DNA from: Circinella minor
Taxonomy: Eukaryota > Mucoromycota > Mucoromycetes > Mucorales > Lichtheimiaceae
DNA length: 64,000 nt
NCBI GenBank assembly: GCA_016758965.1
Contig: JAEPRB010000153.1
Location: forward strand, 34,925 to 98,924
Direction of reading: 5' to 3'
This document shows positions 24,444-38,437 of this stretch, in pieces. The translations under genes were made by a program, and so were the position numbers. The stretch's first letter is position 1. Each line of letters opens with the position of its first letter. The notes beneath the pieces were generated by a model. The model made no database searches, had not been told where the DNA came from, and saw nothing but the letters and a program-made list of their open reading frames with translations.

Positions 24444-26500
24444 TTAACTTTGTTGAATATGATGTAAGAATTCTTTAACGGCATCATAAGTACCAAAAAC
24501 CGCACAAAAAATACCAGCAATAATAATCAATGCACATATAATTAATTCCCATGTCTGCCCCCCTTCTTGCCAAGAAATCTTGATCCAAAACACGCATGGT
24601 AGAACAAATGTCAATGATTCTGCCGCGATGGTTCCAATTAGACTCATTACATCAGAAAAATAGGGAATGAGCATAGCAATCAGGGCACAGCAACAAAATG
24701 TTGCAGTTCGTAAAACAATACGTGCACTACCTGGATGCTTTAATAGGAATTTCCATAACGATTCTTTCTTGTAACTGCTGTTGTTGATTGTTACAGTCAC
24801 ACTATCTTCTTCAGCAGATGGGCTTCCTTCTTCATGCTTATCTTTGTTATTATAATTATAAAGTTTCCTTCGTCGGCGACGTTGAATGCCCAGCCAAGAT
24901 TCTATGTTCACTGTAAACACATAAAGATACATGGGTACGGCTAATAGCACGTGTATCGTGGCTACCGCCATGGCAACAATCTGAGCTAATGAACCTAATA
25001 TATAATCATCATCAGCATCATCATGAATAATTCAGGGTCTCTTTTTAATATTTTACCTTCAGGGATAGAGTTGAACACAGGTGTTTCAACATGATCACCA
25101 TATGATAAATAACATAGAGTTCCCATTAGGACGTAAATCATGGTCACTGAAAATGTCGCCACTAATAATACCTTGGACCAACTAGATGGTTCATCCATAG
25201 ATGATTCCAAATGTGGGAAAATAACATTACCAGAATATGCAAAGCTAAAAGTACTAAAAGCTATCGGAATATTCTCGGCGATAATCCAATCATGGTGTGT
25301 GTGTTGAATTGTTTTGTTCTGGAAATCTGATACAGCTACCATCGTCATTACGAGTACTAAACATACTGTTGCCATAGACGCAAAGAAGCTATATGTTATA
25401 TAATATATATATCAATCAGTATTATGTGTTACTTTTTGTTAAAAAAATTGAACTACACTATCACACCCATCCCCATATTCGCCATGCTTTTTACTAACAC
25501 CTCGTAACTGAAACATCGCGGATTGTTCTAACAAATACAAAGGGTATACCAACAATAGCAGAAACTATCCATGTACATGCTTTTCTATCTACATAAACTC
25601 CCACTGCTGAAAACAGCCTAGAAGCATTATCTCCAGCAAGTATAACATATAGTGTAGGCGTAGATATCAGTAAAAACTGAGAAAACACAGCACCGACAAT
25701 TTGACCCACTTTACCGAAGGTTGCTCGACCAATTTCCGAAAAGCCGGACAATCTTCGAGATCTAATAAATGATATGCGATCAAAGGTTGTAAAATATATA
25801 TGTAAATATGTCTAAATTCTTTTAATTAGCTATAGTTATCGTGATTATCATATGTACACTTACTGTCCATGATACAAGCAACGAATCAATAAACAACCAC
25901 AAAATTGTGCCATAATGGAACTTAGGACAAGAAATAGTAGTCCAACCCATCCAGACCGACTTAATGCATGTGGAATCCCCAAGATTCCTGAACCAGCAAC
26001 TACACAGCTAGTTTTATTATCAGATTAGATAATAAATATTAGTACCCAGATTTATCAAAATAATAATGATAGATCAATTGGAATACGAAAATAAAAAGAA
26101 TAATTTGATATCTTACATGATACTTGCCAATGTAAATTTATTGGATACTTTTGCAAATGGCATATCATCATCATCTTCATAAATATCGCGATCGCTGTCA
26201 TAACCTTTATTATCTTCAACTTGAAATCGTCGATATAAAGCTTGTTTTCCTTTTTCTTTTGGATTCGTCTCATCAAAATATGGATCATTAGTTATTGTAT
26301 TATCAGGATTTATTGCTGCTTTATAATATATAAATATATAAATTTTTATGAATAATTTTGAAAAAAAAAAAGATCTTTTTTTTTTTTTTTGATAACAGTT
26401 TATACATAATTTATTCATCGAGTTAATATTTACAATTCACAACTTGGTCAATCGTAGCCGTATCATAACTCTTTCGTTGATGAATTTCTTCAATTTCCAT
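24444..26500 (-). CDS. Vesicular-type amino acid transporter (AVT1-like, Aa_trans family)
   Basis: Six exons: 26434-26500, 26117-26318, 25864-26007, 25501-25761, 25057-25388 and 24444-24994, giving 518 aa. An acidic N-terminal tail (DRDIYEDDDDMPF) leads to TM1 with VVAGSGILGIPHALSRSGW, the AAAP-family GxGILGxPxA signature. Further helices include IGRATFGKVGQIVGAVFSQF and the AFSTFSFAYSGNVIFPHLES loop (family consensus F.Y.GH.VFP.I), and the C-terminus holds PYFSDVMSLIGTIAAESLTF. Yeast Avt1-Avt7 move neutral amino acids across the vacuolar membrane; location here is inferred from the family. The acceptor after the acidic tail (CTAG/CTGTG) was chosen because it alone keeps frame into VVAGSG. 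The acceptor at 25762-25763 has an in-frame alternative nine bases downstream. Confidence 0.88.
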
Positions 26501-27042
26501 CTGGGTATATATATACACACGTATAAAAAGAAGTCAAAAGAAAAAAAAGGAACAAGAAAACTATTCTTCATTTTATGTAAAAGGTTGTATTTTTTTTTTT
26601 TTTGGTAGTAGCATACATGAGTTGTATGGCATGATGGCTCGATTAATTTTATATCGGTCTGAAAATAGATAACGCCGAATTTAAGCCCGGGGGGGGTTGT
26701 CAATAAATTATTCATGCGCTATAAAGGTAACGCGTAATATATACTATAGTAAAAAGCTCTGCAATACATCTCAACAAAAATAAAAAATTCCATCACCCCC
26801 TTCTATATAAACCATAAAATAAAAGAAACATGTAAAAAATTCTGATTTTCAATTTTTTTTTCCTTTTACAACCTTCTTTCAATTCTTTTTTAGACAGCTT
26901 TTCTTGATGATAATTACATCATATTTGCATATGGGTTTATTGAAATGATTATATACAATAGATTAATAAAAATAAGAAAAAAAAAGTATATAAATGATGG
27001 GGTTTTCTTTTACTGGGCAACTAATTTGTAAATATCCCATGT
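26501..27042. other. Spacer with poly-A/T and poly-G tracts
   Basis: About 540 bp upstream of the transporter start, probably its promoter. There is a G8 tract near 26689-26696. No gene was seen. Confidence 0.4.
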
Positions 27043-27324
27043 TTAATGATGATGATGATGATGGTCCTTATTGTGTTGTTCGTGATGAGCTTTACAATGC
27101 TCCTTTTTGGCAATTTCGGCTTGTTCTTCTTCTTTTAATTCTTCATCGATACGAGCACCACGGTGTTGTTGATGGGCTTTATGGATAGGCTGATCACGTT
27201 CTTTCATAAGATCTTCGACATTATCATACATTTTCTTGTGTCCTTCGTGGGGATCTTCGTAATTAACGCCAGCATTCAAAGCGGCTTCAGTATGTGCAAC
27301 AGTGGATGGCTGACGATGGCTCAT
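27043..27324 (-). CDS. Small hydrophilic His-rich protein with a natural C-terminal His6
   Basis: A single-exon 93-aa frame starting MSHRQPSTVAHTEAAL. It is almost entirely charged and hydrophilic, with no signal peptide, membrane helix or intron. The second half alternates acidic/Gln-rich helix-like sequence (DEELKEEEQAEIAKKEH) with His-rich stretches and finishes in six consecutive His codons (CATx6) before TAA. I do not recognise the family. The composition could suit metal binding or an intrinsically disordered stress protein, but that is only suggestion. It lies 255 bp downstream of the oxidoreductase start region on the same strand, with its own ATG after an A-rich leader. Confidence 0.6.
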   Translation of the reverse strand: MSHRQPSTVAHTEAALNAGVNYEDPHEGHKKMYDNVEDLMKERDQPIHKAHQQHRGARIDEELKEEEQAEIAKKEHCKAHHEQHNKDHHHHHH

Positions 27325-27579
27325 TTTTATAAAATACTTGAGTTGAATATGTATCAATAAAAGAAAAAGAAGAAGAAAAAAGTTTGACTTTATTTTATAC
27401 TAGCATAAAACAAAAACCCCTGTCATAGATAATATTATTTTTAATATTATTTCTGATGTTGTTTGTTTGTTATTAAATAAGGGTATTGAGATATAAAAAA
27501 AATAGAGTGAAATATCTGGGGTGTGTATTAATATGATACATGATATATAATAATTTATTATATTTAACAGAAAAAAAAA

Positions 27580-29225
27580 TTACACAAGGGTATATCCACC
27601 ATTTGAAGAACTAATTTCCACTGATCGGTTTTCATCAAGACTGACACGACCTGCTTCTAAAATAGCTGTAACCAATACTGTATTACGAATAGTAGGCATT
27701 TGACGTTGATCCAAATCGTTGGGAGTCAATCTTTTATCATTTACCGCTTGACATGCATCCACGAATTTTTCAATGGAAATATAACCATATCCTGTTTGAC
27801 CAGCAAAATGTCCTTCTTCATCAGGTGCATAATTCATATAGAATGGATTGACAAATGCATGACCATTAGCATCACTTGTAGTAGTATAGCCACGATGAGC
27901 TTGGTCGACGTTAAGTTCACCCGATGCACCTAAATAGTGAAATCGTTGTTGAGAATGAACTTCACTTTTATTGGGTGCAACCCATGATGATGTATATACA
28001 GCAACACCTTCGTGACTTGGATTAGTTGTTGATCGCCAGTTGACTAAAAGTGAAATTGTATCCTAATTGATATAATGATTATAATACAGAGAATTGTTTG
28101 TAAGTATTTACTACGAATTAAACTTTTCATGGTCACCTCCGATTCTTCAAGTAACCATAAGTTTGACCCCACCCATTCATATACAAAATACCAAAAAAAA
28201 AAAAAAAAACATTTCCTAGCAACAAACATACTTCAGTATTTTCAACAAGATTGAAAGGTTCGCTTGTTGCTACGCCCTTGGATCCAGATGCAACCACACG
28301 GTAAGGCACTGCCTTCCCTTCCAATGCCCAGCAATGGAAATCAATATGATGCGAATTCAAATAGTAACTACCAAGTTCAATCCATATTAATATACAATTT
28401 ATTATTTACTATCTTTGCATTCATTATCTCTCTCCATCTTGCTTTCAATAAAACAATATAAACAACTATCCTACTATAAATAAATTACCTAATATCCGAC
28501 TCTTTACCAGCCCAGGCACGGAATGTATCGAGTTGTCGTTTGGGTTGACTCATATAACTATAAAAATAGTTGAATTCACCAAAAGACAATGCCTTTGCAC
28601 GCGCATCACGATAAGCTGGATCAAAACGTTTATGATGTTCTACCATGACAACGACACCATGTTTATCTGCTTCTGCAATAAGTTCTTGATGTTCACTTAA
28701 AATCTTGACAGCAGGCTTTGTCAATAAAACGTGAATGCCACGTTGAATGGCATAAAGTGCAATAGGATAATGAGTTGGATCAGGCGTAAAGACAGTAATG
28801 GCATCACCGGGTGATAAATATTGGTCAATGGCATTTTTATCTAAAAAAAAAAAAGGGGGACGTTAAGAAACAGTAGAGGTAAAAAAGGGGACGGTGATAC
28901 AGAAAAAAAATATCAAAACAAACTTACAAGCATCAGGGTCCACCTGATCATCTGCAGGACAAGAATAATCTAAAGTAGTATCCATTTTGTATACTTCACC
29001 AATATTTTTCTTTAAATGTTCTCGAATAGCTGGGAGCTTTTTACCATTGGTTCCAACAATACTAATCTTGCCAACCTTTCCTCGCCGACGTAAATCAAAC
29101 ATTGATAAGCCAATGACACCAACCTTTTTATCAGAAGTAGATTGTGCACCATTCACGAAACCAGTCGTGTATTCACCCGTGCCTACCATCAAGACATTAA
29201 GTTTATTATCTGTTGTCTGGGTCAT
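27580..29225 (-). CDS. Gfo/Idh/MocA-family NAD(P)-dependent oxidoreductase
   Basis: Four exons: 28928-29225, 28489-28840, 28232-28367 and 27580-28062, giving 422 aa. The N-terminal Rossmann fold starts with [20 protein letters not shown]. Then come [33 protein letters not shown] (the family's E/T-KP catalytic-lysine motif), [33 protein letters not shown] (the conserved HxxD/H region near the active site) and the C-terminal [13 protein letters not shown]...[14 protein letters not shown]. This matches a conserved fungal/protist clade annotated only as NAD-binding Rossmann-fold oxidoreductase; a sugar or polyol substrate is likely but unproven. The last intron (28063-28231) contains A-rich sequence and could be alternatively spliced. 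Confidence 0.9.
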
Positions 29226-32200
29226 AGTCGTTCAAAAATAAAAAATAAAAAGATCTAAAGAAAACAGAAAACCAGATAATGCGGGGAAAAAAGCATGAAC
29301 CTTATATACCCTTTTTTTTTATTGAGTGTGATGGAGAGATATCCTTCCCTCCGCTCATACGGAAAATTCGGACAATTGTGGAGAATTTAGTCGGGCTATA
29401 GGAACTCAATCCTTTTTTTTTTCTAATTGTTAAAATCTCCCCTCCCCCACACATCATTATCTCTCTCTCACCCTCATTGAACATATTATACCCGTATTAT
29501 GATGTTCATCTTGTACACATCTTAAATATAATATTATAGTATTTACATTTTTAAAACCACATGTCATCTTCCAATGATTGATATTCTACACTTTATACCT
29601 CAGCCTTTCTCTTCTTCTGTGCAACAGATTTTGTTTTCTAAAAGTTGCTTGAGCAAAATTATGAAGCTGACATATGTTTTTACGGGTCGACCATTGACTC
29701 ATTATGGTTCAAGTTATTTTATTTATAAAAAGCCTATATTTTTTTTATATATAATCTATCTTATATTTCTTTTTATTTAACTGGCTATGGGAAAAAAAAT
29801 CGATGCATAATTTTTAATTATTAGGGTTGTTGGGTGTATTGAATAAATATCAACATTTGGGTAAATCGTGGTCGTCGGTCACTTGTAGAATTCTTTCCGA
29901 TCTCCAGGTGTAAGCCTTGATTTTAACATATTCTATATCCAGGCCTACATATCATTGCTTTTAACTGCACTTCTCAATGATATATATATGATGACTAGAC
30001 AACCATATAGTGAACCCAAGATAACAACAATAAAAAAATTGTTATAATCGAGGATATAATACCTAATAGAAAATATATTATATTTCAATTTGTGAGTCGG
30101 TCAATCTATGAATTACTTGATAAAATATGAAGAATGTATTATAAAAATCTATGTTATTTATTTAAACCGCATTTAGTATATTATGATGCTTTCAATTGAT
30201 TTATATCTCATACTAAGCATCAATGTGGACCCAACAATTTCACAGGAGCCATATTTTTACGTAGCAAGCATAAAAGAGTAATACGTGAGTCCTTATGATT
30301 TGGAATTTATCCGTACAGTAGGCATTTATTTAACCGGTTTCTTAATAAACTGTGTAGTAACTCTTTTTTTCTTCGTAAAACGCTATAATATATATATATG
30401 CTATTAATACCACTTTCACTGCCATTACTCCTTTTACTACTATGAAAAATCGAATCTTACCTCTTTTTTTTTTCAAGTTTATTGCTAAACCAATAAAAAA
30501 ATACACACAGTACTTACCAGTATACAGTAAAATAACCAGTTATCATAGAAGCGACATTGGTTGATCAAATACTTTATTACATATAACTATCATTATATCT
30601 ATCTAACTCAGCTACGTGAGGTGTGATATTATTACTTGATTATATACGTAATTGAGAGAAAATGATCAACGTTTGATTTATTAAACCAAAGCACACTATA
30701 CTTTTTTTCTCATGCTTTTTAAAAAGAAGGATAGACATCCCGTTGGGTTCTTTCTCTTATTGAACAAAAGATTATTTGGAGTTTACTGTAAAATGATCAG
30801 CTGTCTCAAGGGGGAATCAATCCATAAACTGAAAGCATTTATTTTTGCCGATATAATTTCCCCCACTTTTTTTTTTTACCTTGTTTTTAACGGAAAAAAT
30901 ACTCATTTTCTTGATCTAACTTCAATTGATAACTTTTCACTTTTCTATCGGACCGAACCGTTATGTTCTTATTTTTGTCCGGAATAAAATACTAAGCGGA
31001 TTACTTAGTTCTTGGGAAAATTTTCAATATAATGACAAAATGTAATATACATTTAAATGATATTGAACGGGTGTGAAGAAAATTTGAAACATTTTTATAC
31101 GTAAAAAGCGATATTTAATAATCTTCTACTTTTGTAATATGTAATAACTAAATTACCTTTAAAAAAAATACTTTACTCAGTACGTAGAAGAAAAAAAGAA
31201 CATATAGTAAAGCATTGGAATCAAAAGTTACTACGTCGTATCATCAAAATCATCACAAGATATAGCAGGACTTTCATAGGTTTATTGGAACTCATTTATT
31301 ATTATGTACTGTGAGAATGGATGAGATAAAGTTACATTTTCGACATGGAATGTATTTATACATATTTGCATGGGTTTCAGATGATAGATACGTATAGAAC
31401 CATACTATGTAAATCGAAAATAATTTACATTGCTAGACTTATACGTACGTAATTGTACACCTGAAATGTCTTCAATAATAGTACCTCTATGTTTTTTTTT
31501 ACTCGATACGTACTGTGACATAATATATCATAACATAATACTAACAAGCTTTATTATTATATACGATACGTAAGAAAAAATCAATAGTTACATATAAAGA
31601 GGTATTTGTTTTATACCTAGCTTTGATTACACTCATTATAATATGCATATAATAAATTAGTTTGACTTGTAAAGAGGTTGCTTCATGTGTAACCAGGACT
31701 GAAGTTAGCTTTATTTGATAATAATAATATTATATACACATCTATGGTATCATATTAAGTTACTAAAAGAAAAGGAGATTTATTTTCTAATAATAATGCA
31801 TCATACACATGGTACAATACAGGAAGCATCTGTAATTACATCTAATAAAAATAGTACATACGTACAGTAATATGATTTATTTACAGCGCGTCATTTAAGT
31901 TATGATAATAGATTTACTAACGAAAGAAATAAAATCTGATTATCATAGGAGGAAATATTGAATTATAAGGCTACATTTTTCTTCTTAGTATTTTGTTAGT
32001 GTAATCCGTTCAAGTAGCTAATATTACACTAACAAGAAATCTATATGTTCTTTTGTTATCAATTATAATGGCGGTTTTCATCATTTATCTCTTCTCGTAT
32101 AAGACTTTATATATAGTATATAAAATGTGGATTGATGTGTCATTTAATATAGTTTGAGTAATAAATTTTACTGATGATACGTAAATTAAAAAAGAATCTA

Positions 32201-33591
32201 AATGATTTTGATCTTATGAAAGGGAGAGATACAGTACTTGGGAGATTGGGATAGTGTAGGAGAAAACAACACTAGTTCGATTTGGGAGAGGGATTTAGTG
32301 TTATGTGTCCAATAAATTTGACAATACATTTTGTTGTATAGTGTATTAAACCACAGGGCCACTACGTACGTATATTTTTTATTTTTTTTATTTTGCATGA
32401 TGACTCATTGCTATGATTTTTATACTTAACAAAATACCTTTTATTAACAAATATTATATTATTTGTTAAAGGACACATCTTTTTTTTTCATCTATGCACC
32501 ATATATAATATATAGTATGTTTATATGTTATAAAAAGTACTAGTACGTACTTGATAAGTTAAAATATGAATTTATGCATACGTAGGTCGATATAATGGAT
32601 ATAAAAAAATTCAATCCACTGATGAAAAAAAAAAAAGAGAAAGAAAACATGCATGTACGTATTATGCATATATCGTCATTCCAAAATAGATACTTGCAGT
32701 AATGAATATTTTAGGAGAAATATAATTTTCCTTTTTGGTAAAACTAAAATAGGCAAAAGAACCAACGAAGATATTAAAAGAAAATATATATGCAAAGTAT
32801 ATATAAAAAAGATAATAGAATTCCATACGTACGTAGTTATATATTTATAATATATTATGCAGATTGTACATCAACTATATATATTTTAAAACCTCCGTTT
32901 CTTTTCCATATATATATATTTATTTTTTAAAAGTTATTATTAGTGATAGATGAATTGAACAAATATATATATATAAATATATATAGTTTATGTAAGCTGC
33001 TTTATATATATCTAGACAAATTGCATAGATTTTCTGTAAGGGATGAAGGGTGAGAAAAGAGAAGAAAGAAGAAGAGGAGGAGAGTAGATTTGTTAAAACA
33101 AAAAAAAAATTATTATTATAGGTACATAAGCTATAGTAAAACGTAATGGGATATATTGTCATGATAATATTTTTCTAAAGAAAAAGAATAATTAGTTGGA
33201 AAATTAAATGGATGGATATATAAATATGTGATTTTTGTATATATGTTTGATTCGTTGGGTGTGTGTGTGTGTGTGTGTTGTTTATAATAATGAATTATAA
33301 TAATGGAAAACGAAATAAGAGGGTAAAAAAAAAGGGGGGGGATGAGTGAGTGTATTATAATAGTAATATGTAATAAATAAATAAAAATATGTGCAGTAAG
33401 TGTTATAAAATGTGGGTGAAATTATTCAGTCGTTGAGAAAACGTTGAATAAATTCGATTAAGTTAATACCAACTTAAAATTTTTAAGATCATCTCCTTTT
33501 TTTTTTTTTTTTTTTTTGTCTTCTATATCATCATCATCATGAGGAAGGAGAAGAAGGTTCGGGACTATCACCATTATTATTAGGAGTCCTA
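29226..33591. other. Long gene-free AT-rich region rich in TACGTA
   Basis: About 4.4 kb, the largest gap in the window. Open frames at 29574-29780 and 30712-30987 lack family features or credible splice partners. TACGTA occurs about 18 times between roughly 30.2 and 32.9 kb. A (TG)9 run sits near 33260-33277 and AT-rich microsatellites near 32960-33010. Confidence 0.5.
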
Positions 33592-33981
33592 TTAAGAGTT
33601 GGTGTTGTCATTGCGCGTTCTTGATTTCTTAAAGGGTCTACAATTAATAAATTGTGTCCATTTTTTAGCTCGTTGACCAATGGTATCACAAGAACTTAAT
33701 GAACGATGCTGTTGTTGTGGTTGTTGATCAACTGAATCAGAAAATCTTCTTTTCTTTTTTTTATCAATCAAACTTTTATTACGATTTGTATTTAAAATAG
33801 GTAATGAAATTCGATGTAATGACTTATGTTGTTGTTGACGATGATGACTATTACTTTGCTGTTGTAATTGATGATCTTCTTGATACAAATCCTCAATTAA
33901 TTCTACAGGAGCATAAACAAGAGGTTTTGGTGGATACTGTGTAATCACAGGTGGTTGAACAATTGTATAATTCATTAATGG

Positions 33982-34013
<32 letters not shown>

Positions 34014-34606
34014 GATTATTAAGGTGATGAAAATGAGGTATTGAAATAGTGGTATTAATAGCAATTTTAGAAGGTGGTGAAGGTAAAGAACAAGTAGAAT
34101 AATTGGATTCTTCTGATCTTAATATTCTCCATTTAGCTCTTAAATAAGCTGATGAACGTCGAAGTAAATTACCAGCTGATGATCTTTGTCTAATCTTTTC
34201 ATCATTATCATCATCATCTTCTTCTTCTTCATCATCTTCATCATCTTGTTGTTCAGATGATTCTAATCCATTTTCTGGTGTTGAACCGAATGTAAGCCTT
34301 CCATTTTGATTATTTGTACTTCTACTTGTTGAAGATGTTGGAGAAGGTGTAATTGGTATTACATGTATACTATGTCGATTCTAATTTTTTATTTTCTATT
34401 ATATTAATACATTTATTATTATAACTAAACATTATAATTATATATATATTTCGAACCTCTAACTGAGCCATTTCTACATGTATACGCGACCGTCGTCTAT
34501 CAAACTGTCGAAGTAGATCGCGTGAAAATGAATCGTCTACACCAATGCCAGTCGGCATGGGTAACCAATTCCGTGATGTCGGTAGATGGGTAACCGATGC
34601 CGACAT
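33592..34606 (-). CDS. Low-complexity Gln-rich protein of unknown function
   Basis: Two exons: 34457-34606 and 33592-34380, giving 312 aa. The N-terminus is the best conserved-looking part: SRNWLPMPTGIGVDDSFSRD followed by the basic amphipathic LLRQFDRRRSRIHVEMAQLE. Exon 2 carries an acidic run (about ten Asp/Glu), a basic helix (NLLRRSSAYLRAKWRILRS), a long poly-Gln run, proline-rich PPVITQYPPKPLVYAP and a basic tail. I do not recognise a family. The intron uses a GTTCGA donor; it keeps frame and removes a stop-containing AT-rich stretch. Such composition is common in regulatory or scaffold proteins, but no domain supports a role. Confidence 0.6.
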
Positions 34607-35909
34607 TAGTTTAGAGTTGTATTTAGTAATTTAGTACAAATATTGAAAAGAAAGAACAAAAAAAAAAAAAAAAGGCGGGTGATTTCAAATAAATAAAAAA
34701 AAGAAGGTAAACAGGTTTTTTTTTTTTCAAAGTTTGAACTGTGCTTTTTTTTTTTCTTTATAAGGGGAAAAAAAAGATACACAGGAGCAAAAAAAAAAGG
34801 GAAGGAGAGAGTGGCGCAGAGAGAGAGAGAGAGAGAGAGAAGGGGTGGGGGAAGTAGTCAACAAGTGTACCTGCAGTCAAACCTATGGAAATTGACGTTT
34901 TCACAAAATTAATTGTGCGGAAATTGAAAAATAAATGTCACAGGCTCAATTATATTTGTCCAAAACAGCTAATTAAAATTTGACACTTTCAAGTTGATCA
35001 TTAACGTCTTTCTTCTGTCTGTCTTTCTCTTTTTTGACTTAGGAACCAAAAGTGTAGGCTTTCTAAATACCATATAAATGACTGTGTTTACAGTAACTGT
35101 ACCCAACACAATATAAGTGATCATTCTTGTTACTGGTGTTTTTAGTACTGGGCGGCTTCCAACAGGAGGCCAAGCAATTTTTTTCTCCTATTCATGTAAA
35201 AATCTCGATATTCGAAGTATGAGCTGTTAGCCATATTAAGTAAAGTAGCAATATCAAGGCTTGATGAATGACTGAGTAGTGGTGAATCATTCGGGAAGGG
35301 TACGGATTGGCAGCAATGCCAAAATATCTGGGTAACGCGTAACAATATTTGGAGGTTTCTCAGAGTAGCAAAAGATTGGATTGATAATAAAGAATCTGGT
35401 ACTTTGACGCAACCAATCTCGATCATAGTGTAGAAACGACAGTGAATTCTCTGTGTCACATAAAAAATCAGTTGGACAATCAATCAGTAGAGAGACAGTT
35501 TGAAAATACAAAAATTAGCGGGTGACTGCAAAAAGTTTTGTTTCGCAATTCATAAGAAATCTGTATTTTTATTTATTTATTTAAAGCCCTTGATCAATCC
35601 TTGTTAAGTGCATCAGAATTCTAAATAGTGGAAATATTGCCTAAAATGGTCAGGCAAAAACAATTATTTCTGATGTGGCTTCAAACGAATATCTTGAGCC
35701 TTATCAATATAAATAAATGGTTAGAGAGGACATGGATTTATAATGATAGGTTATAACATTTGCTATAATAAGATGAATGGGTTACCTTTACGGTGTACTG
35801 CTTTCTCTTTATCCTCGTTATCGCTTTACTTTAGTTATAATAAAAGGTGTCTGGCAAGGTAACTGACTGTGACGTAAGCACTTGTAAACAACTTGTTACT
35901 TGACTCAGT
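34607..35909. other. Intergenic DNA with (GA)n, possible element remains
   Basis: Poly-A tracts and a (GA)11-like run near 34818-34840 lie upstream of the Gln-rich gene. From 34.88 to 35.9 kb the sequence is less AT-rich. A minus-strand pair of overlapping frames (35142-35511) looks like decayed coding DNA, but I could not match it to a known element. Confidence 0.35.
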
Positions 35910-36642
35910 TTGTGTAATACAGGGCATGAATGGTTTATGAAATGGAAGGACTCTAACCTTGATTTTACAAAGAATTGTGTTTTCATTGATGAGACTCGAT
36001 TTCACATTAACAAGAGGAATAATTGGGCAAGATCAAAAAAAGGCAACCCAGCTATTGTAAAACGACCAACAACTAGAGCGATAACACATACTATTATCGG
36101 TGCTATCCATTCATCTTGTTAGTGTTGTTCATGTTGTATGATAATGAAAAAACCTTCTCCCAGAAAAGAAAAGAAATCAGCGAGTAAAAAGACAAAGGTT
36201 AAGAATGGTGCAAAGAAAAGGGGAGGCTGAGGTTGATGAAGAGGATCAAATGATAATAAACCAGCAAAAAAAAAAAAAAGACATAACTGCTGCGCATTTC
36301 ATTAAATTTATGAATACGCTTGTTGATATAATGGATCTTGATGAAAATTTAAAGGGAAATTATATTGTAATGGACAACGCCTCGATCCATAAATCCCAGC
36401 TAATGATAAGAAAATTGAACGTATGTAGAGGCTATAAGATGATGTATCTCCCTCCATACTCACCAGAATTAAATGTAATCGAACAGTTCTGGGGAGTAGT
36501 CAAAGGCAAAATGAAGCGCGGTCGATTATTGGCCGAAGAAAATTTATCTGCTAGAATTGCAATGATGTGCTCATCAGTGACCTCTATGGTTTCTGTGATA
36601 ACTTAAAGTGACAGATTATTAAATGTTATAAAATACATCATT
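35910..36642 (+). pseudogene. Tc1/mariner (IS630-like) DDE transposase relic
   Basis: Two open frames and linking sequence spell a C-terminal two-thirds of a DDE transposase. Visible blocks are KNCVFIDETRFHINKRNNWA (first catalytic Asp in FIDE), YIVMDNASIHKS (second Asp) and YLPPYSPELNVIEQFWGVVK (final Glu, 35 residues later). Breaks: a TAG at 36119-36121, a frame change near 36220 and another near 36590, where the frame continuing DLYGFCDNLK is lost. The N-terminal DNA-binding HTH part is not recognisable upstream, and I could not find terminal inverted repeats. This family is abundant in Mucorales. Its catalytic type would suit the pogo/mariner-like MITE at 4.0 kb, but nothing links the two directly. 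Confidence 0.85.
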
Positions 36643-37310
36643 CTAAAATATTTACATATCTTAAATAAAGGATTAAAACAACAAACATGAATGATCAACT
36701 TATTGAACGCTACACCTTTTTGTGTAGTTTGCACGTGTCTTATTATATAACTTGTGTTATATACATATTGCGGGAAACACTTTTTTTTTTCATACTAAAT
36801 ATTCTCATATTATTATGATTTTACTATGAATTATTATTGTAAGTTTAAATTGAAAATAGTAAAACGGTAATAAGAGAATGCTACGCGAGTAGCAAAAAAA
36901 AAAAAGTGTCATCATTTTACTAACAAAATCGAGGCACTTAAAAAATGCAGGCACATTTACAACAGTTGCACAAAATAATGAAAAGATTTAAGAGGGGGTG
37001 GGGGAGTATTTGTTTTAAGATTAAGCTGGTGATCAAATTATTTCACTAGTGAGACGAAAAAAAAAAAAAACCAGTTATTAATTATTTAAAGTTAGATTTT
37101 GTAAAACATCAAGGAACACTCATAAAAAGATATATAAACACCAAACTATTCCTTAAGATCATTTCATTTCATTTTTTAATAATACGTAATAAGAATAATA
37201 TTGAATAAGATGTTTATATGAATAAAAATAAAAAAGATGAAAGAGTGAGGGTATTCTTTTTTTTTTTTTTCTCATATCCTTTTTTAATTTTAATTTTTTT
37301 TTTCAAATAA
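36643..37310. other. AT-rich spacer downstream of the transposase relic
   Basis: About 670 bp with poly-A and poly-T tracts. No gene was seen, and no inverted copy of upstream sequence was recognised. Confidence 0.4.

Positions 37311-38437
<1,127 letters not shown>

Noticed and set aside
26113..26418. A 101-codon minus-strand frame that could be a separate small gene
   Set aside because: Its second half is exon 2 of the amino acid transporter; the first half is an A-rich intron.
30712..30987. 91-codon plus-strand open frame in the long gene-free region
   Set aside because: No recognisable motif, Phe/Lys-rich composition as expected of translated AT-rich DNA, and no credible splice sites to extend it.
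35142..35511. Overlapping minus-strand frames suggesting a LINE reverse-transcriptase tail
   Set aside because: No reverse-transcriptase or endonuclease motif could be identified and the similarity was only impressionistic.
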